A stretch of 64,000 bases of DNA from an uncultured Pseudodesulfovibrio sp. (GTDB lineage Bacteria > Desulfobacterota > Desulfovibrionia > Desulfovibrionales > Desulfovibrionaceae), in NCBI RefSeq assembly GCF_963662885.1, contig NZ_OY760059.1, positions 806,001 to 870,000 on the forward strand. The letters run 5' to 3'. The notes beneath the pieces were generated by a model that was given only the letters and a program-made list of their open reading frames with translations, did not search any database and was not told the origin of the DNA. Made by a program: the position numbers and the translations under genes. Positions 44,142 through 52,284 of this stretch are shown here, piece after piece. The first letter of the stretch is position 1. Every line of letters begins with the position of its first letter.

Positions 44142-45587
44142 TTAAGCGGTCAGGGAGCCGATGAACAGGGCGGTGCCGAACAGGCCGATGGCGGCCGCGC
44201 CGCAGATGGACAGTCCGGCGTGGAGGTAGCCGACCAGGCGTCGGTTGCGGCCGGACAGGGTCAGGGCGGTCTTTCGGGCGCAGACAGCGAACCATGCGAA
44301 CAGTGTGGTGGTCAGCCCCATGCCCAGAGCCATGATCAGCAGGGCGGCGACGCCGGTCCAGAAGATGTTCAGACCGATGGCGAAGGCCAGGATGACCGCC
44401 GCGCCCGGGCAGGGGATAAGCCCGGTGACGAAGGACACGGCCAGGATGGATTTGAGATCACCCGCCTCAGGCTCCGCGTGGGAGCAGGCGTGTTCGGCGA
44501 GCGGGCCGCCCCGGCGCAGGTCGAGCACGGCCTTGGTCAGCAGAAACAGCCCCATCAGGGCGAGCAGGCCGTATCCGGCGGGCTGGATGGCCCGGCTGGC
44601 TGCCGCGAAACCGCCCATGCCCGAGGAAAAGATCAGGTAGGCCACGCCTACGGCCAAGGCGGCCGAGCCCATATGCACGAAGGTGATGGCGTTGCCCATG
44701 AGCGCGCCGCGCATGAGCGAACCGGGGCGGCTCAAAAACCAGGAGCATACCACGGCCTTGCCATGCCCGGGGCCCACGGCGTGGACAACCCCGTACACGA
44801 AGGACAGAGCCAGGAACATCCACAGGGGCGCACCCCACGGGTCGTCCTTGAGTCGGGTGCCGAACTGGTTCAGGCGCTTGGTCAGTTCCTTTTGCGTGGA
44901 GCGCACCAGATCCATGATCCGGCTGAGCACGCCCACGCTTTGGTCTGCGTCCGAGCGTTCCGCTTCCACGGACGGCACTGCGCCTGCTGCGGGGGACACG
45001 GTCATATGCACGGCGGACGGGACGATGTATTGCCAGTAAGTCTGATCCTTGGCGGCCCGCACGGAATGACTGACCGAGACTCCGCCCTTGACGTCGAAGC
45101 GGATGCCGTTCTCGGCGTAGATCATGTCCGTGTAGTATTCCTTGTCGAAGACGGCCATGCGGAAGTCGCTCAGCCTGTCCACCGGCAGGGCGAGTGGCAC
45201 GTCGAAGTCGTAGACGAAGCGGTTGTTGTCCAGCCCGGCTCGAAAATTGGACACGGTCACCGGTACCCGTTTGCCACTGGTCTCGATCAGGGTGAAGTAG
45301 TGGTAGTTGGCGAGATAGGCGAAGGCCCCGTCGCGGACTGCCGCCTGGCCCTCCGGCGTGGTCAGGGCAGTCGCATCCAGGCCGAGTTCGCCCATGATGG
45401 CTCTGGTGAATATTTCGTCGAAAAGCCAGGTCTGGTGCACGCTCGACAATCCCTTTTCATCCACGTGGAAGGTCAGGGACACATCCACGTACACGTGAGG
45501 GTGCGCCTCGGCCCGGTTCGGGCCGGGCAGGCACAGGGCCGCGAGAAGCAGGGCTGCCGGGAGCCATGTGGTCAGGGATATGCGCAT
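44142..45587 (-). CDS. DUF1007-NicO fusion metal transporter (RcnA-like)
   Basis: The chosen ATG gives 481 aa with a signal-like start. The first part is a DUF1007 periplasmic domain beginning HPHVYVDVSLTF, rich in His and acidic residues that could bind metal. The second is a NicO/RcnA membrane domain with the marker VHAVGPGHGKAVV and a cytoplasmic His-poor loop. NicO proteins move nickel or cobalt. In most organisms DUF1007 and NicO are separate or adjacent genes; here they are fused. Import versus efflux is not decided by sequence. A GTG 15 bases earlier is the alternative start. Confidence 0.85.
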   Translation of the reverse strand: MRISLTTWLPAALLLAALCLPGPNRAEAHPHVYVDVSLTFHVDEKGLSSVHQTWLFDEIFTRAIMGELGLDATALTTPEGQAAVRDGAFAYLANYHYFTLIETSGKRVPVTVSNFRAGLDNNRFVYDFDVPLALPVDRLSDFRMAVFDKEYYTDMIYAENGIRFDVKGGVSVSHSVRAAKDQTYWQYIVPSAVHMTVSPAAGAVPSVEAERSDADQSVGVLSRIMDLVRSTQKELTKRLNQFGTRLKDDPWGAPLWMFLALSFVYGVVHAVGPGHGKAVVCSWFLSRPGSLMRGALMGNAITFVHMGSAALAVGVAYLIFSSGMGGFAAASRAIQPAGYGLLALMGLFLLTKAVLDLRRGGPLAEHACSHAEPEAGDLKSILAVSFVTGLIPCPGAAVILAFAIGLNIFWTGVAALLIMALGMGLTTTLFAWFAVCARKTALTLSGRNRRLVGYLHAGLSICGAAAIGLFGTALFIGSLTA

Positions 45588-45691
45588 GGTCGATTCCGGC
45601 ACAGATAAGGGAGAGCCGGGAAGAAGGCAAGCCCGGCGCGCCGAAACCCGTCCGGCGTTGCTTTTTTGCAGGAGGCGTTATAGATTGTGCC

Positions 45692-46465
45692 ATGCCCCAT
45701 GGTTCGCTTCATCCTCTTTCGCGGCCTCTTTCGCCACCGGCCCTGCTTTTCCTCCAGCTTGTTCTCCTGTCGTGTTTCCCCGGCTTCGCGGATTCGGCTT
45801 TTGCGCAGGACGGGACGTTGCGTATCGTGACTGCGGAGCTGGGCGCGTGCGGCCATATGGAAGATGGCCGTCCTACGGGCTTCTGCTTCGAGCTGGGCAA
45901 CTCCCTGGCCAGCGAGGTCGGACTTGAGCCGGACAACCGGCTCGTTCCCCTTGCCCGAGCCGTGGAGGAACTGCTTACGGACAAGGCGGACATGATCATC
46001 AGTCTCCCTGAAAAAAGCCTCGTCGAGCAGACCGAGGACATCGGTCCGATCAAGGCGATCGCCCTGGCTGTGTGGGCCAGGGTGGAGACCCCGCTGCGCA
46101 GCGTCCGTGATCTGGAAGGCAAGAAGGTGGCAGTGGTCCGGGGGACGCGCAATGAATTAGACAAGGCCAGGAAGCTGCGCTTCATTCCCTTCCCCTGCAA
46201 GAACCACGAGCTGGGGTTCAAGATGCTCATGGCCGGGCGGGTGGACGCCGTGCTCGGGCCGGAGCAGGGGCTGGCCGAGGCCGCGAAACGGATCGGTCTG
46301 AATCGCCGTTTCCTGGGCGAGCCGTTGACTCTGGACCGGGATTTCATGCGTGTTTACGTATCCCTGCGCGTGCCGCGAGGTGTGCGCGACAGCCTGCGCA
46401 TGGCGCTGAATCGGCTCATCGAGGACGGCACCGTGGCACGGCTTTGGAAAAGGTACCCTATATAA
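45692..46465 (+). CDS. Periplasmic solute-binding protein family 3
   Basis: From this ATG the product has 257 aa. A signal peptide ends at FADSAFAQ, and the mature domain LRIVTAELGACGHMEDGRPTGFC begins the SBP_bac_3 fold, ending in ALNRLIEDGTVARLWKRYP. No permease or ATPase is adjacent. The nearby kinase gene starts 45 bases downstream, so it may sense rather than import its ligand. GGAGG lies 17 bases upstream, further than ideal, so the start is uncertain. Confidence 0.82.
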   Translation: MPHGSLHPLSRPLSPPALLFLQLVLLSCFPGFADSAFAQDGTLRIVTAELGACGHMEDGRPTGFCFELGNSLASEVGLEPDNRLVPLARAVEELLTDKADMIISLPEKSLVEQTEDIGPIKAIALAVWARVETPLRSVRDLEGKKVAVVRGTRNELDKARKLRFIPFPCKNHELGFKMLMAGRVDAVLGPEQGLAEAAKRIGLNRRFLGEPLTLDRDFMRVYVSLRVPRGVRDSLRMALNRLIEDGTVARLWKRYPI

Positions 46466-46510
46466 CTGTGATGACACGGTGCGGGGAGTCGTGTAGAGGC
46501 TCTCAGGAGG

Positions 46511-48490
46511 ATGCGTGATTCGGGAGTTGTCCCACCTTCCCCTTTTGCCGGAAAACAGATGCCAGCAGACAAACCCAAGAGAAAAAGGCCCCTCCTGACC
46601 AGCAGGTCCATCTCGCGGGACCTCACCTTCAGCCTGGTGGTGATCGTCATGATCATTGCCACGGCGCTCGGCGGTTTCATCTATTGGCAACAGTCCCAGG
46701 AAATGTGGGACACGGCGGAAAAAAAGGGTGAGGACACCATCTCCTCGGTGGCCGAGATTCTGGCCGTACCCATCTGGAACCTGGACTACGACAACGCCCG
46801 GCTCATCGGCTCGGTCTACACCCACGACGACATGGTCCAGGGTATCCGCATTTACGGCTCGCGCAACGAAGTGGTCTTCGCCCACGAGAAGTTCTCGGGC
46901 GTGCCCGCCGACTTCAGCAAGGTCAGGCCGATCATTTTCGAGGGCCGCACCATCGGCCGGGCCGAGATAGATTTCACGCTGGCCCGCGAGAAAAAGCGTC
47001 TCGACGAGCAGATGTTCGTGTCCATCATCATCATCGTCGTATCCATCTCCGTCATCCTGGCCATCACCGGCCTGCTTCTCCGCGTCTTCCTGAACAAGCC
47101 CCTGAGGGTTCTCCAGTCCGGCATCGCCCGGGTGGCCAAGGGCGACTTCTCCTACGACTTCGGCGAGGTCTACCACGCCGAGCTTTTGGAGATCGCCAAA
47201 CGGTTCCGGCGTATGTCCATCGAGATCGAAGGCCGCGAGAACAAGCTCCAGACCATGAACAAGACCCTCCAGGAAGCGGAGGAGAAATACCGGTCCATCT
47301 TCGAGAACGCCATCGAAGGCATTTTCCAGGCCACGCCGGACGGCGTGCTGCGCCGGGCCAACCCGGCCATGGCCCGCATCTTCGGGTACGACTCCCTGGA
47401 CGAGTTCTTGTCCAACGTCCGGTCCCTGAGTTCCCGGATCATGGTCAACCCCGACCACATGCAGGGCTTCTTCGACCGGGTGCGCGACAAGGGCGAGGTG
47501 AAGCGGTTCGAGGCCGAGTATTACCGCCGCGACGGCAAGACCATCTGGGGGTCGCTCAACGCCCGGGCCATCTACGACGAAGACGGCAACTTCATGTTCG
47601 TGGACGGCATCCTCGAGGACATCACCGACCGCAAGAAGGCCGAGCAGGACCTGGCCGACCTGAACCGCCATCTGGAGCAGCTCGTGCGCGAGCGTACCGA
47701 GGACCTGGTCAACAAGGCCCGCGAGCTTGAGGAGGCCAACCAGCGGCTGCGCGAACTGGACGAGATGAAGTCCGCCTTCCTGTCCTCGGTCTCCCACGAA
47801 CTGCGCACGCCCCTGACGTCCATTCTCGGTTTCGCCAAGCTCCTGAACAAGGAGTTCACGCGCAACTTCCTGCCCTTGGTCAACCCGGACAGCTCGCTGG
47901 CGCGCAAGGGCAAGCGCATCCGCGAGAACCTGGCCATCATCAGCCACGAGGGCGAGCGTCTGACCCGGCTGATCAACGACGTGCTCGACCTGAACAAAAT
48001 CGAATCCGGCTCCATGGGCTGGCGCGACGAGGACCTGGACATGAACGAGGTCATCGAGGTGGCCGCCAGCTCGGTCTCCGGCATGTTCGCCCAGACCGCT
48101 CTGGAACTACGCACCGAGATCGAGTCCGGACTGCCGCACATTTTCGCCGACCGCGACCGCATGCAGCAGGTGCTCATCAATCTGCTCAACAACGCCTCCA
48201 AGTTCACGGAGCAGGGTTCCGTGACCCTGCGCGCCTTCCCGCGCTTCGGCCAGTTGCGCGTGGAGGTGGTGGACACCGGCACCGGCATCCACCCCGAGGA
48301 CCAGTCCCAGATCTTCGAGAAGTTCCACCAGACCCACACCGACGACACCATGGTCAACAAGCCCAAGGGCACCGGCCTGGGCCTGACCATCTGCCGCGAG
48401 ATCATCGAGCACTACGGCGGCCGCATCTGGGTCGAGTCCGAGGTCGGCGTAGGCTCCACCTTCATCTTCACTCTTCCGTCGATGGAGTAG
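46511..48490 (+). CDS. PAS-containing sensor histidine kinase
   Basis: The frame gives 659 aa; an ATG 48 bases later (MPADKPKRKR) may be the real start because AGGAGG touches the first one. Order: helix 1 (about 38-60), periplasmic domain, helix 2 (about 170-190), HAMP, coiled coil, PAS (about 260-380), HisKA with H in SSVSHELRTPLTS (about 428), and HATPase with NNASKF and GTGLGLTICREI. No response regulator is adjacent. It probably shares a transcript with the solute-binding protein upstream, which may present a ligand to it. Confidence 0.92.
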   Translation: MRDSGVVPPSPFAGKQMPADKPKRKRPLLTSRSISRDLTFSLVVIVMIIATALGGFIYWQQSQEMWDTAEKKGEDTISSVAEILAVPIWNLDYDNARLIGSVYTHDDMVQGIRIYGSRNEVVFAHEKFSGVPADFSKVRPIIFEGRTIGRAEIDFTLAREKKRLDEQMFVSIIIIVVSISVILAITGLLLRVFLNKPLRVLQSGIARVAKGDFSYDFGEVYHAELLEIAKRFRRMSIEIEGRENKLQTMNKTLQEAEEKYRSIFENAIEGIFQATPDGVLRRANPAMARIFGYDSLDEFLSNVRSLSSRIMVNPDHMQGFFDRVRDKGEVKRFEAEYYRRDGKTIWGSLNARAIYDEDGNFMFVDGILEDITDRKKAEQDLADLNRHLEQLVRERTEDLVNKARELEEANQRLRELDEMKSAFLSSVSHELRTPLTSILGFAKLLNKEFTRNFLPLVNPDSSLARKGKRIRENLAIISHEGERLTRLINDVLDLNKIESGSMGWRDEDLDMNEVIEVAASSVSGMFAQTALELRTEIESGLPHIFADRDRMQQVLINLLNNASKFTEQGSVTLRAFPRFGQLRVEVVDTGTGIHPEDQSQIFEKFHQTHTDDTMVNKPKGTGLGLTICREIIEHYGGRIWVESEVGVGSTFIFTLPSME

Positions 48491-48518
48491 GCGGCTTGCG
48501 ATAGCGGGCCATCTGCAC

Positions 48519-48586
48519 ATTTTCCGAGGGCCCGCCTGATCCTCACGTACTGGGGTACGCTGCGGTCAGGCGGACCCTCGGAAAAT
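48519..48586. other. Large hairpin with nested stem
   Basis: Arms 48519-48539 and 48566-48586 pair over 21 bases with one mismatch. The loop carries CGTAC-TGGG-GTACG. No T run follows, so it is less like an intrinsic terminator. It lies in the 271-base gap between the kinase and the Sel1 gene. Confidence 0.65.
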
Positions 48587-48685
48587 GCACATCTGACCCA
48601 CTCTGCCAAGCCTTGTGTGAGCTCGGCAGAAGAGCCGCTGTCGGGTCGCTGCGCTACCTGAATCGCTCCATTTAGGCATGGAAAG

Positions 48686-48712
48686 TTGACCGGCATGGTG
48701 ATTTGCGGTCAA
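48686..48712. promoter_or_regulatory. Inverted repeat upstream of the Sel1 gene
   Basis: TTGACCG and CGGTCAA form perfect 7-bp arms around a 13-bp spacer, 50 bases before the start. The left arm contains a possible -35 element. Confidence 0.35.
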
Positions 48713-48761
48713 TATTAGTTGATCGTTAATTGGAGAATTGCTGCGCCGAAGGTAAATAATT

Positions 48762-49556
48762 ATGCCCAAATGTAGGATTGTCCACATAGCTGAACCTTGT
48801 CGCGCCTTGTTGTTGGCTACTGCGTTCTTCCTTGTGTTCTCCGGGCTAGCTGTAGCCGGCAATGCAGAGCGCGTCGCTCAGGGCGAGGCCGCCCTGGAGA
48901 GAGAGGAGTTCGCCAAGGCGTATGAATTGCTGATGCCTGAGGCCGAGGGAGGCAATGCAAGGGCTCAACTGTTAATCGGCCTTTTGTACCAGAACGGTCA
49001 TCATGTCGCCCGGGATGAAGACAAGGGGGCGGCCTGGTTGGAGAAATCCATCCATTCCGGTTCGCCGTTGGCAAAGCACTTTCTGGCAAGTTTGTACTGT
49101 TCACAAGGTGAATATGAAAAGGGCTTGCAACTATTCCAGTCCTCGGTTGAGGACGGAAACCTATATGATTTATACGAAGTCGGGGTCCTATATTACAAAG
49201 GGCAGGGAGCCGAACGGGATCCTTGCAAGGCATACGAGTATTTTCAGCGGTCCATCGACAGCAATGACTTCCGCTCGGCATTCTACATCGCTCTGATTTA
49301 TATAAAAAAAGAGTGCGAGACGGTCGATGGCAAGAATATTGTCAGGTATCTACTTCAGGCCTCGGATAGGGATGAACCACAGGCTCAGTACGCTTTGGGT
49401 TTGTTTTTCGAATATGGGTGTTTGGTCAAGGCCGACAAGGTTGCAGCGATGGACTGGTACTGGAAATCGTCTGTAAACGGCTATGAATTAGCCTCATTGC
49501 GGTATCAAAAGTTGAAGGGCGAGGGCGTTTCCCGATTGCGGACCAGTCCTCGCTAG
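48762..49556 (+). CDS. Secreted Sel1-repeat protein
   Basis: The 264-aa protein has a signal peptide (cleavage near VAG-NAERV, residue 33) and four or more Sel1-like repeats with the AxxxLGxxYxxGxGVxxD rhythm (for example YEVGVLYYKGQGAERD and YALGLFFEYGCLVKAD). Sel1 repeats bind protein partners in the periplasm. Its codon use is more AT-rich than that of its neighbours, so it may be a recent arrival. No partner gene is apparent. Confidence 0.85.
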   Translation: MPKCRIVHIAEPCRALLLATAFFLVFSGLAVAGNAERVAQGEAALEREEFAKAYELLMPEAEGGNARAQLLIGLLYQNGHHVARDEDKGAAWLEKSIHSGSPLAKHFLASLYCSQGEYEKGLQLFQSSVEDGNLYDLYEVGVLYYKGQGAERDPCKAYEYFQRSIDSNDFRSAFYIALIYIKKECETVDGKNIVRYLLQASDRDEPQAQYALGLFFEYGCLVKADKVAAMDWYWKSSVNGYELASLRYQKLKGEGVSRLRTSPR

Positions 49557-49578
49557 ACGTACTTCCTCTGCACAATAG

Positions 49579-49627
49579 AAAAGCCCCCTCTCCTTATGAA
49601 TGTTCCGGAAAGGGGGCTTTTTTTTTT
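49579..49627. terminator. Bidirectional terminator between sel1 and rng genes
   Basis: AAAAGCCCCCT and AGGGGGCTTTTTTTTTT enclose a loop of about 20 bases. Confidence 0.8.
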
Positions 49628-49644
49628 GAAGCTGTGGGTGGTGG

Positions 49645-51111
49645 CTACTCGTCGTATTCGTACTCTATGTCGATGTGGATGGACTTGTTGTAGCGCTGTT
49701 CCAGATCGGCCAGGATGCCGCGCTTGTTGTTCAGCAGGTAGATGGCCAGTTCCTCTTCGCAGTCGAACTCGACCTCCTCGTTGCCGGGCTTGCGCAGATC
49801 AAGGTGGATTTCCTTGAGGGCCTGGAGGGCCTGCCATTCCATGTTGCGGCGGATGCCGGTGCCCTTGCAGCAGGGGCAGGGCTCGGTGGAGATGGCGATG
49901 GCCGAGGAGCCCAGGCGCTGGCGGACCAGCTCCATCAGGCCGAAGGACGAGATGCGCGAGACGTCGGTCCGGGCGCGGTCGTTCTTCATCTCCGCGCGCA
50001 TGACCTTCTCCACCTCACGGCAGTCCTTGGGATTCTTCATCTCGATGAAGTCGATGACCACCTGACCGCCGATGTCGCGCAGCCTGAGCTGGCGGGCGAT
50101 CTCGCGGGCGGCCTCCACGTTGGTCTTGAGCGCCATCTTCTGGAAATTCTTTTCGCCGCCGATCTTGCCGGAGTTGATGTCCACGGCGGTCAGGGCCTCG
50201 GTGGCGTCGAAGACCAGCCGTCCGCCCGAAGGCATGGACGCTTCGCGAGAGTAGATCTCCTGGACCTGTTTGGTCAGGTTGAACCGCTCCAGCAGGGACA
50301 GGTCGCTGTCCTCGTGCAGGCGGGCCAGGTTGTTCTTGCGCGGGAAGGCCAGCTTCACGAACTGGTGGACCTGGTCAAAGGTCTCTTTGTCATCCACCCA
50401 GATCTCGGTGATGTCCGAGGTCAGGTAGTCGCGGACGGCGCGAGCGGCCAGGCCGAGTTCCTTGTACACGATGGCCGGAGCCTTGACCTTCTGGGCATTG
50501 GAGCGGATGTCGGTCCACAGCCTGTTCAGGTACTTGTAATCGCGCTCCAAAGCTGCCTTGGACTGGCCCACGGCGGCGGTGCGGGCGATCAAGCCAACGC
50601 CCTCGGTGGTCTCGAATCCCTCCAGGGCGGCTTTGAGGCGGGCGCGTTCCTTTTCGTTCTCGATCTTGCGCGAGACCCCGATCTGGCTGCGGCCCACGGT
50701 GTAGACGAAACTGCGGCCGGGCAAGGAAAGGTAGGAGGTCAGGAATGCGCCCTTCTTGCCGGTGGGTTCCTTGACGACCTGGACCAGGACTTCCTGGCCG
50801 GGCTTGAGCACCTTCTGCATCAGCGGGAAGCGCTGGCCCTTCTTGGTGGGAACGTCGTTGTTGTAGTACTCGGGGTGGACCTCGTCGATCTGCAAAAAGC
50901 CGTTGCGTTCGGCTCCGTAGTTGATGAACGCGGCCTGCAGCCCGTTGTCGATGTTGTGGATGTATCCCTTGTAGATGTTGCCTTTGGTCTTGGCCTGATG
51001 GACCATCTCAACGTAATATTCGTTGACCTTGCCCTCTTCGGCGATGACGACCTCGACCTGTTCTCCCGGCAGCACGGAGATGAACATCTTCTGCCGTTTC
51101 TTTTTGGTCAT
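49645..51111 (-). CDS. rng: Ribonuclease G
   Basis: The 488-aa endoribonuclease has an N-terminal S1-like RNA-binding domain (GNIYKGYIHNIDNGLQAAFI onward), the RNase E/G catalytic core with VFDATEALTAVDINSGK and VIDFIEM as metal-binding Asp sites, and the Zn-link CPCCKGTG in the C-terminal part. It lacks the long disordered tail of RNase E, so it is RNase G. It matures 16S rRNA 5' ends and starts mRNA decay. A radical SAM gene lies 47 bases upstream on the same strand and probably shares its transcript. Confidence 0.93.
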   Translation of the reverse strand: MTKKKRQKMFISVLPGEQVEVVIAEEGKVNEYYVEMVHQAKTKGNIYKGYIHNIDNGLQAAFINYGAERNGFLQIDEVHPEYYNNDVPTKKGQRFPLMQKVLKPGQEVLVQVVKEPTGKKGAFLTSYLSLPGRSFVYTVGRSQIGVSRKIENEKERARLKAALEGFETTEGVGLIARTAAVGQSKAALERDYKYLNRLWTDIRSNAQKVKAPAIVYKELGLAARAVRDYLTSDITEIWVDDKETFDQVHQFVKLAFPRKNNLARLHEDSDLSLLERFNLTKQVQEIYSREASMPSGGRLVFDATEALTAVDINSGKIGGEKNFQKMALKTNVEAAREIARQLRLRDIGGQVVIDFIEMKNPKDCREVEKVMRAEMKNDRARTDVSRISSFGLMELVRQRLGSSAIAISTEPCPCCKGTGIRRNMEWQALQALKEIHLDLRKPGNEEVEFDCEEELAIYLLNNKRGILADLEQRYNKSIHIDIEYEYDE

Positions 51112-51158
51112 AAAAACCTCGTGACGAGAAAAGTGTGTGTCTGATCCCGGCGCGCCCT

Positions 51159-52112
51159 TCAGTCTTCGATGACATGGCCCGTGCCGTGGTAGAATGTCTC
51201 ACCCCGGTCATCCCGGCGGGTGACGTCGCCCATTTTTTCGAGGGCTTCCACGGCCTGGCGGACCTTTTCCGGGTCCGCTCCCAGGGCCTGGGCCAGCTGT
51301 TGCGCGGTCTGGGGCCTGCGGTTCAGGGAGGCGGCCACGGCAGCGGTCATCCGCTCCAGGCTCATCTCCTTGCTACCATGGGCCCGCCGCTCTCCGGTGC
51401 GGGTCTCCCCGCCGCCCAGCGCCAGGCGCCATCGGCTTAGAACCGCCCCGTCCACGGGGCGGACCCCCTTGACCGTACCGGGACGGGTCAGCGTGACCAC
51501 GTCCACCCGGTCGGGAGCAAGCCGTTGGCAAAAATCCTTCAGCCTGCCGAGGTTCTCGTCGGAATCGTTAATTCCTTCGGCAAGCAAAATTTCCAAAAAT
51601 ATCTTTCCCTTGAATTCATTTTTGAATGCAAGGAGCCCTTCGGCCACAGCCTCGGGCTTTACGGCCTCATCGGGCCGGTTCACCTTGGTGAATTCATCTT
51701 CCACCAGGGCATCGAGACTGGGCAGGACCACGTCGGCGGCGCACAGTTCGCGGCGTACCTCCGGGTCGGTCATCAGGCTGGCATTGGTCAGCACTGCCAC
51801 GGGCGTTTCCGGGAAAAGCCGTCTGGCCCCGAGGATGACGTTTTCCATCTCGGAGTTCAGACAAGGCTCGCCGAGGCCGCCCAGGGTAATCATGTCCGGC
51901 GGTTCCAGCCCCTCTTCCTTCCAAAGGGAAAGCTCCTTGAGGATGTCGGCCGCCGGGACGTACACCCTGCGCTCGCAGGTCCGGTCCCTGGTGGCTCCCA
52001 CCTCGCAGTACACGCAGTCCATGGAACAGATGCGGTCCCCGAGCAGGTCGAGTCCCAGCGAGCGGCCGAGCCGCCCGCTCATGACCGGGCCGAAGACGTA
52101 TTTGTATGCCAT
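51159..52112 (-). CDS. Radical SAM protein with C-terminal winged helix
   Basis: The 317-aa protein has the CxxxCxxC cluster site as CSMDCVYC (near residue 30), preceded by GRLGRSLGLDLL, which resembles the MoaA/NifB-like radical SAM group annotated as of unknown function. The C-terminal part (TAAVAASLNRRPQTAQQLAQ onward) is a winged-helix domain. The combination is found in anaerobes and may serve RNA or cofactor modification. It lies upstream of rng on the same strand. Confidence 0.85.
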   Translation of the reverse strand: MAYKYVFGPVMSGRLGRSLGLDLLGDRICSMDCVYCEVGATRDRTCERRVYVPAADILKELSLWKEEGLEPPDMITLGGLGEPCLNSEMENVILGARRLFPETPVAVLTNASLMTDPEVRRELCAADVVLPSLDALVEDEFTKVNRPDEAVKPEAVAEGLLAFKNEFKGKIFLEILLAEGINDSDENLGRLKDFCQRLAPDRVDVVTLTRPGTVKGVRPVDGAVLSRWRLALGGGETRTGERRAHGSKEMSLERMTAAVAASLNRRPQTAQQLAQALGADPEKVRQAVEALEKMGDVTRRDDRGETFYHGTGHVIED

Positions 52113-52284
52113 GTCGCGTTACATTCCTTGGAAGGAGTCCTTATCTCTTGCCAGCTTATTAAGTACCGGCGAGGTTCTGTCAAGTTCGGCGCAATGCTTC
52201 ATGGACTGGGGAATTAATAATTGGTCGAATGGCATGGCTGGTTTAATCTGGCACAGAGTCCCGTTTCCCCCGGAGGAACCGTTC

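Noticed and set aside
51220..52284. Extension of the PAS kinase frame far upstream
   Set aside because: The extra 355 codons run antisense through the radical SAM gene, and a proper ribosome site precedes the ATG at 52285.
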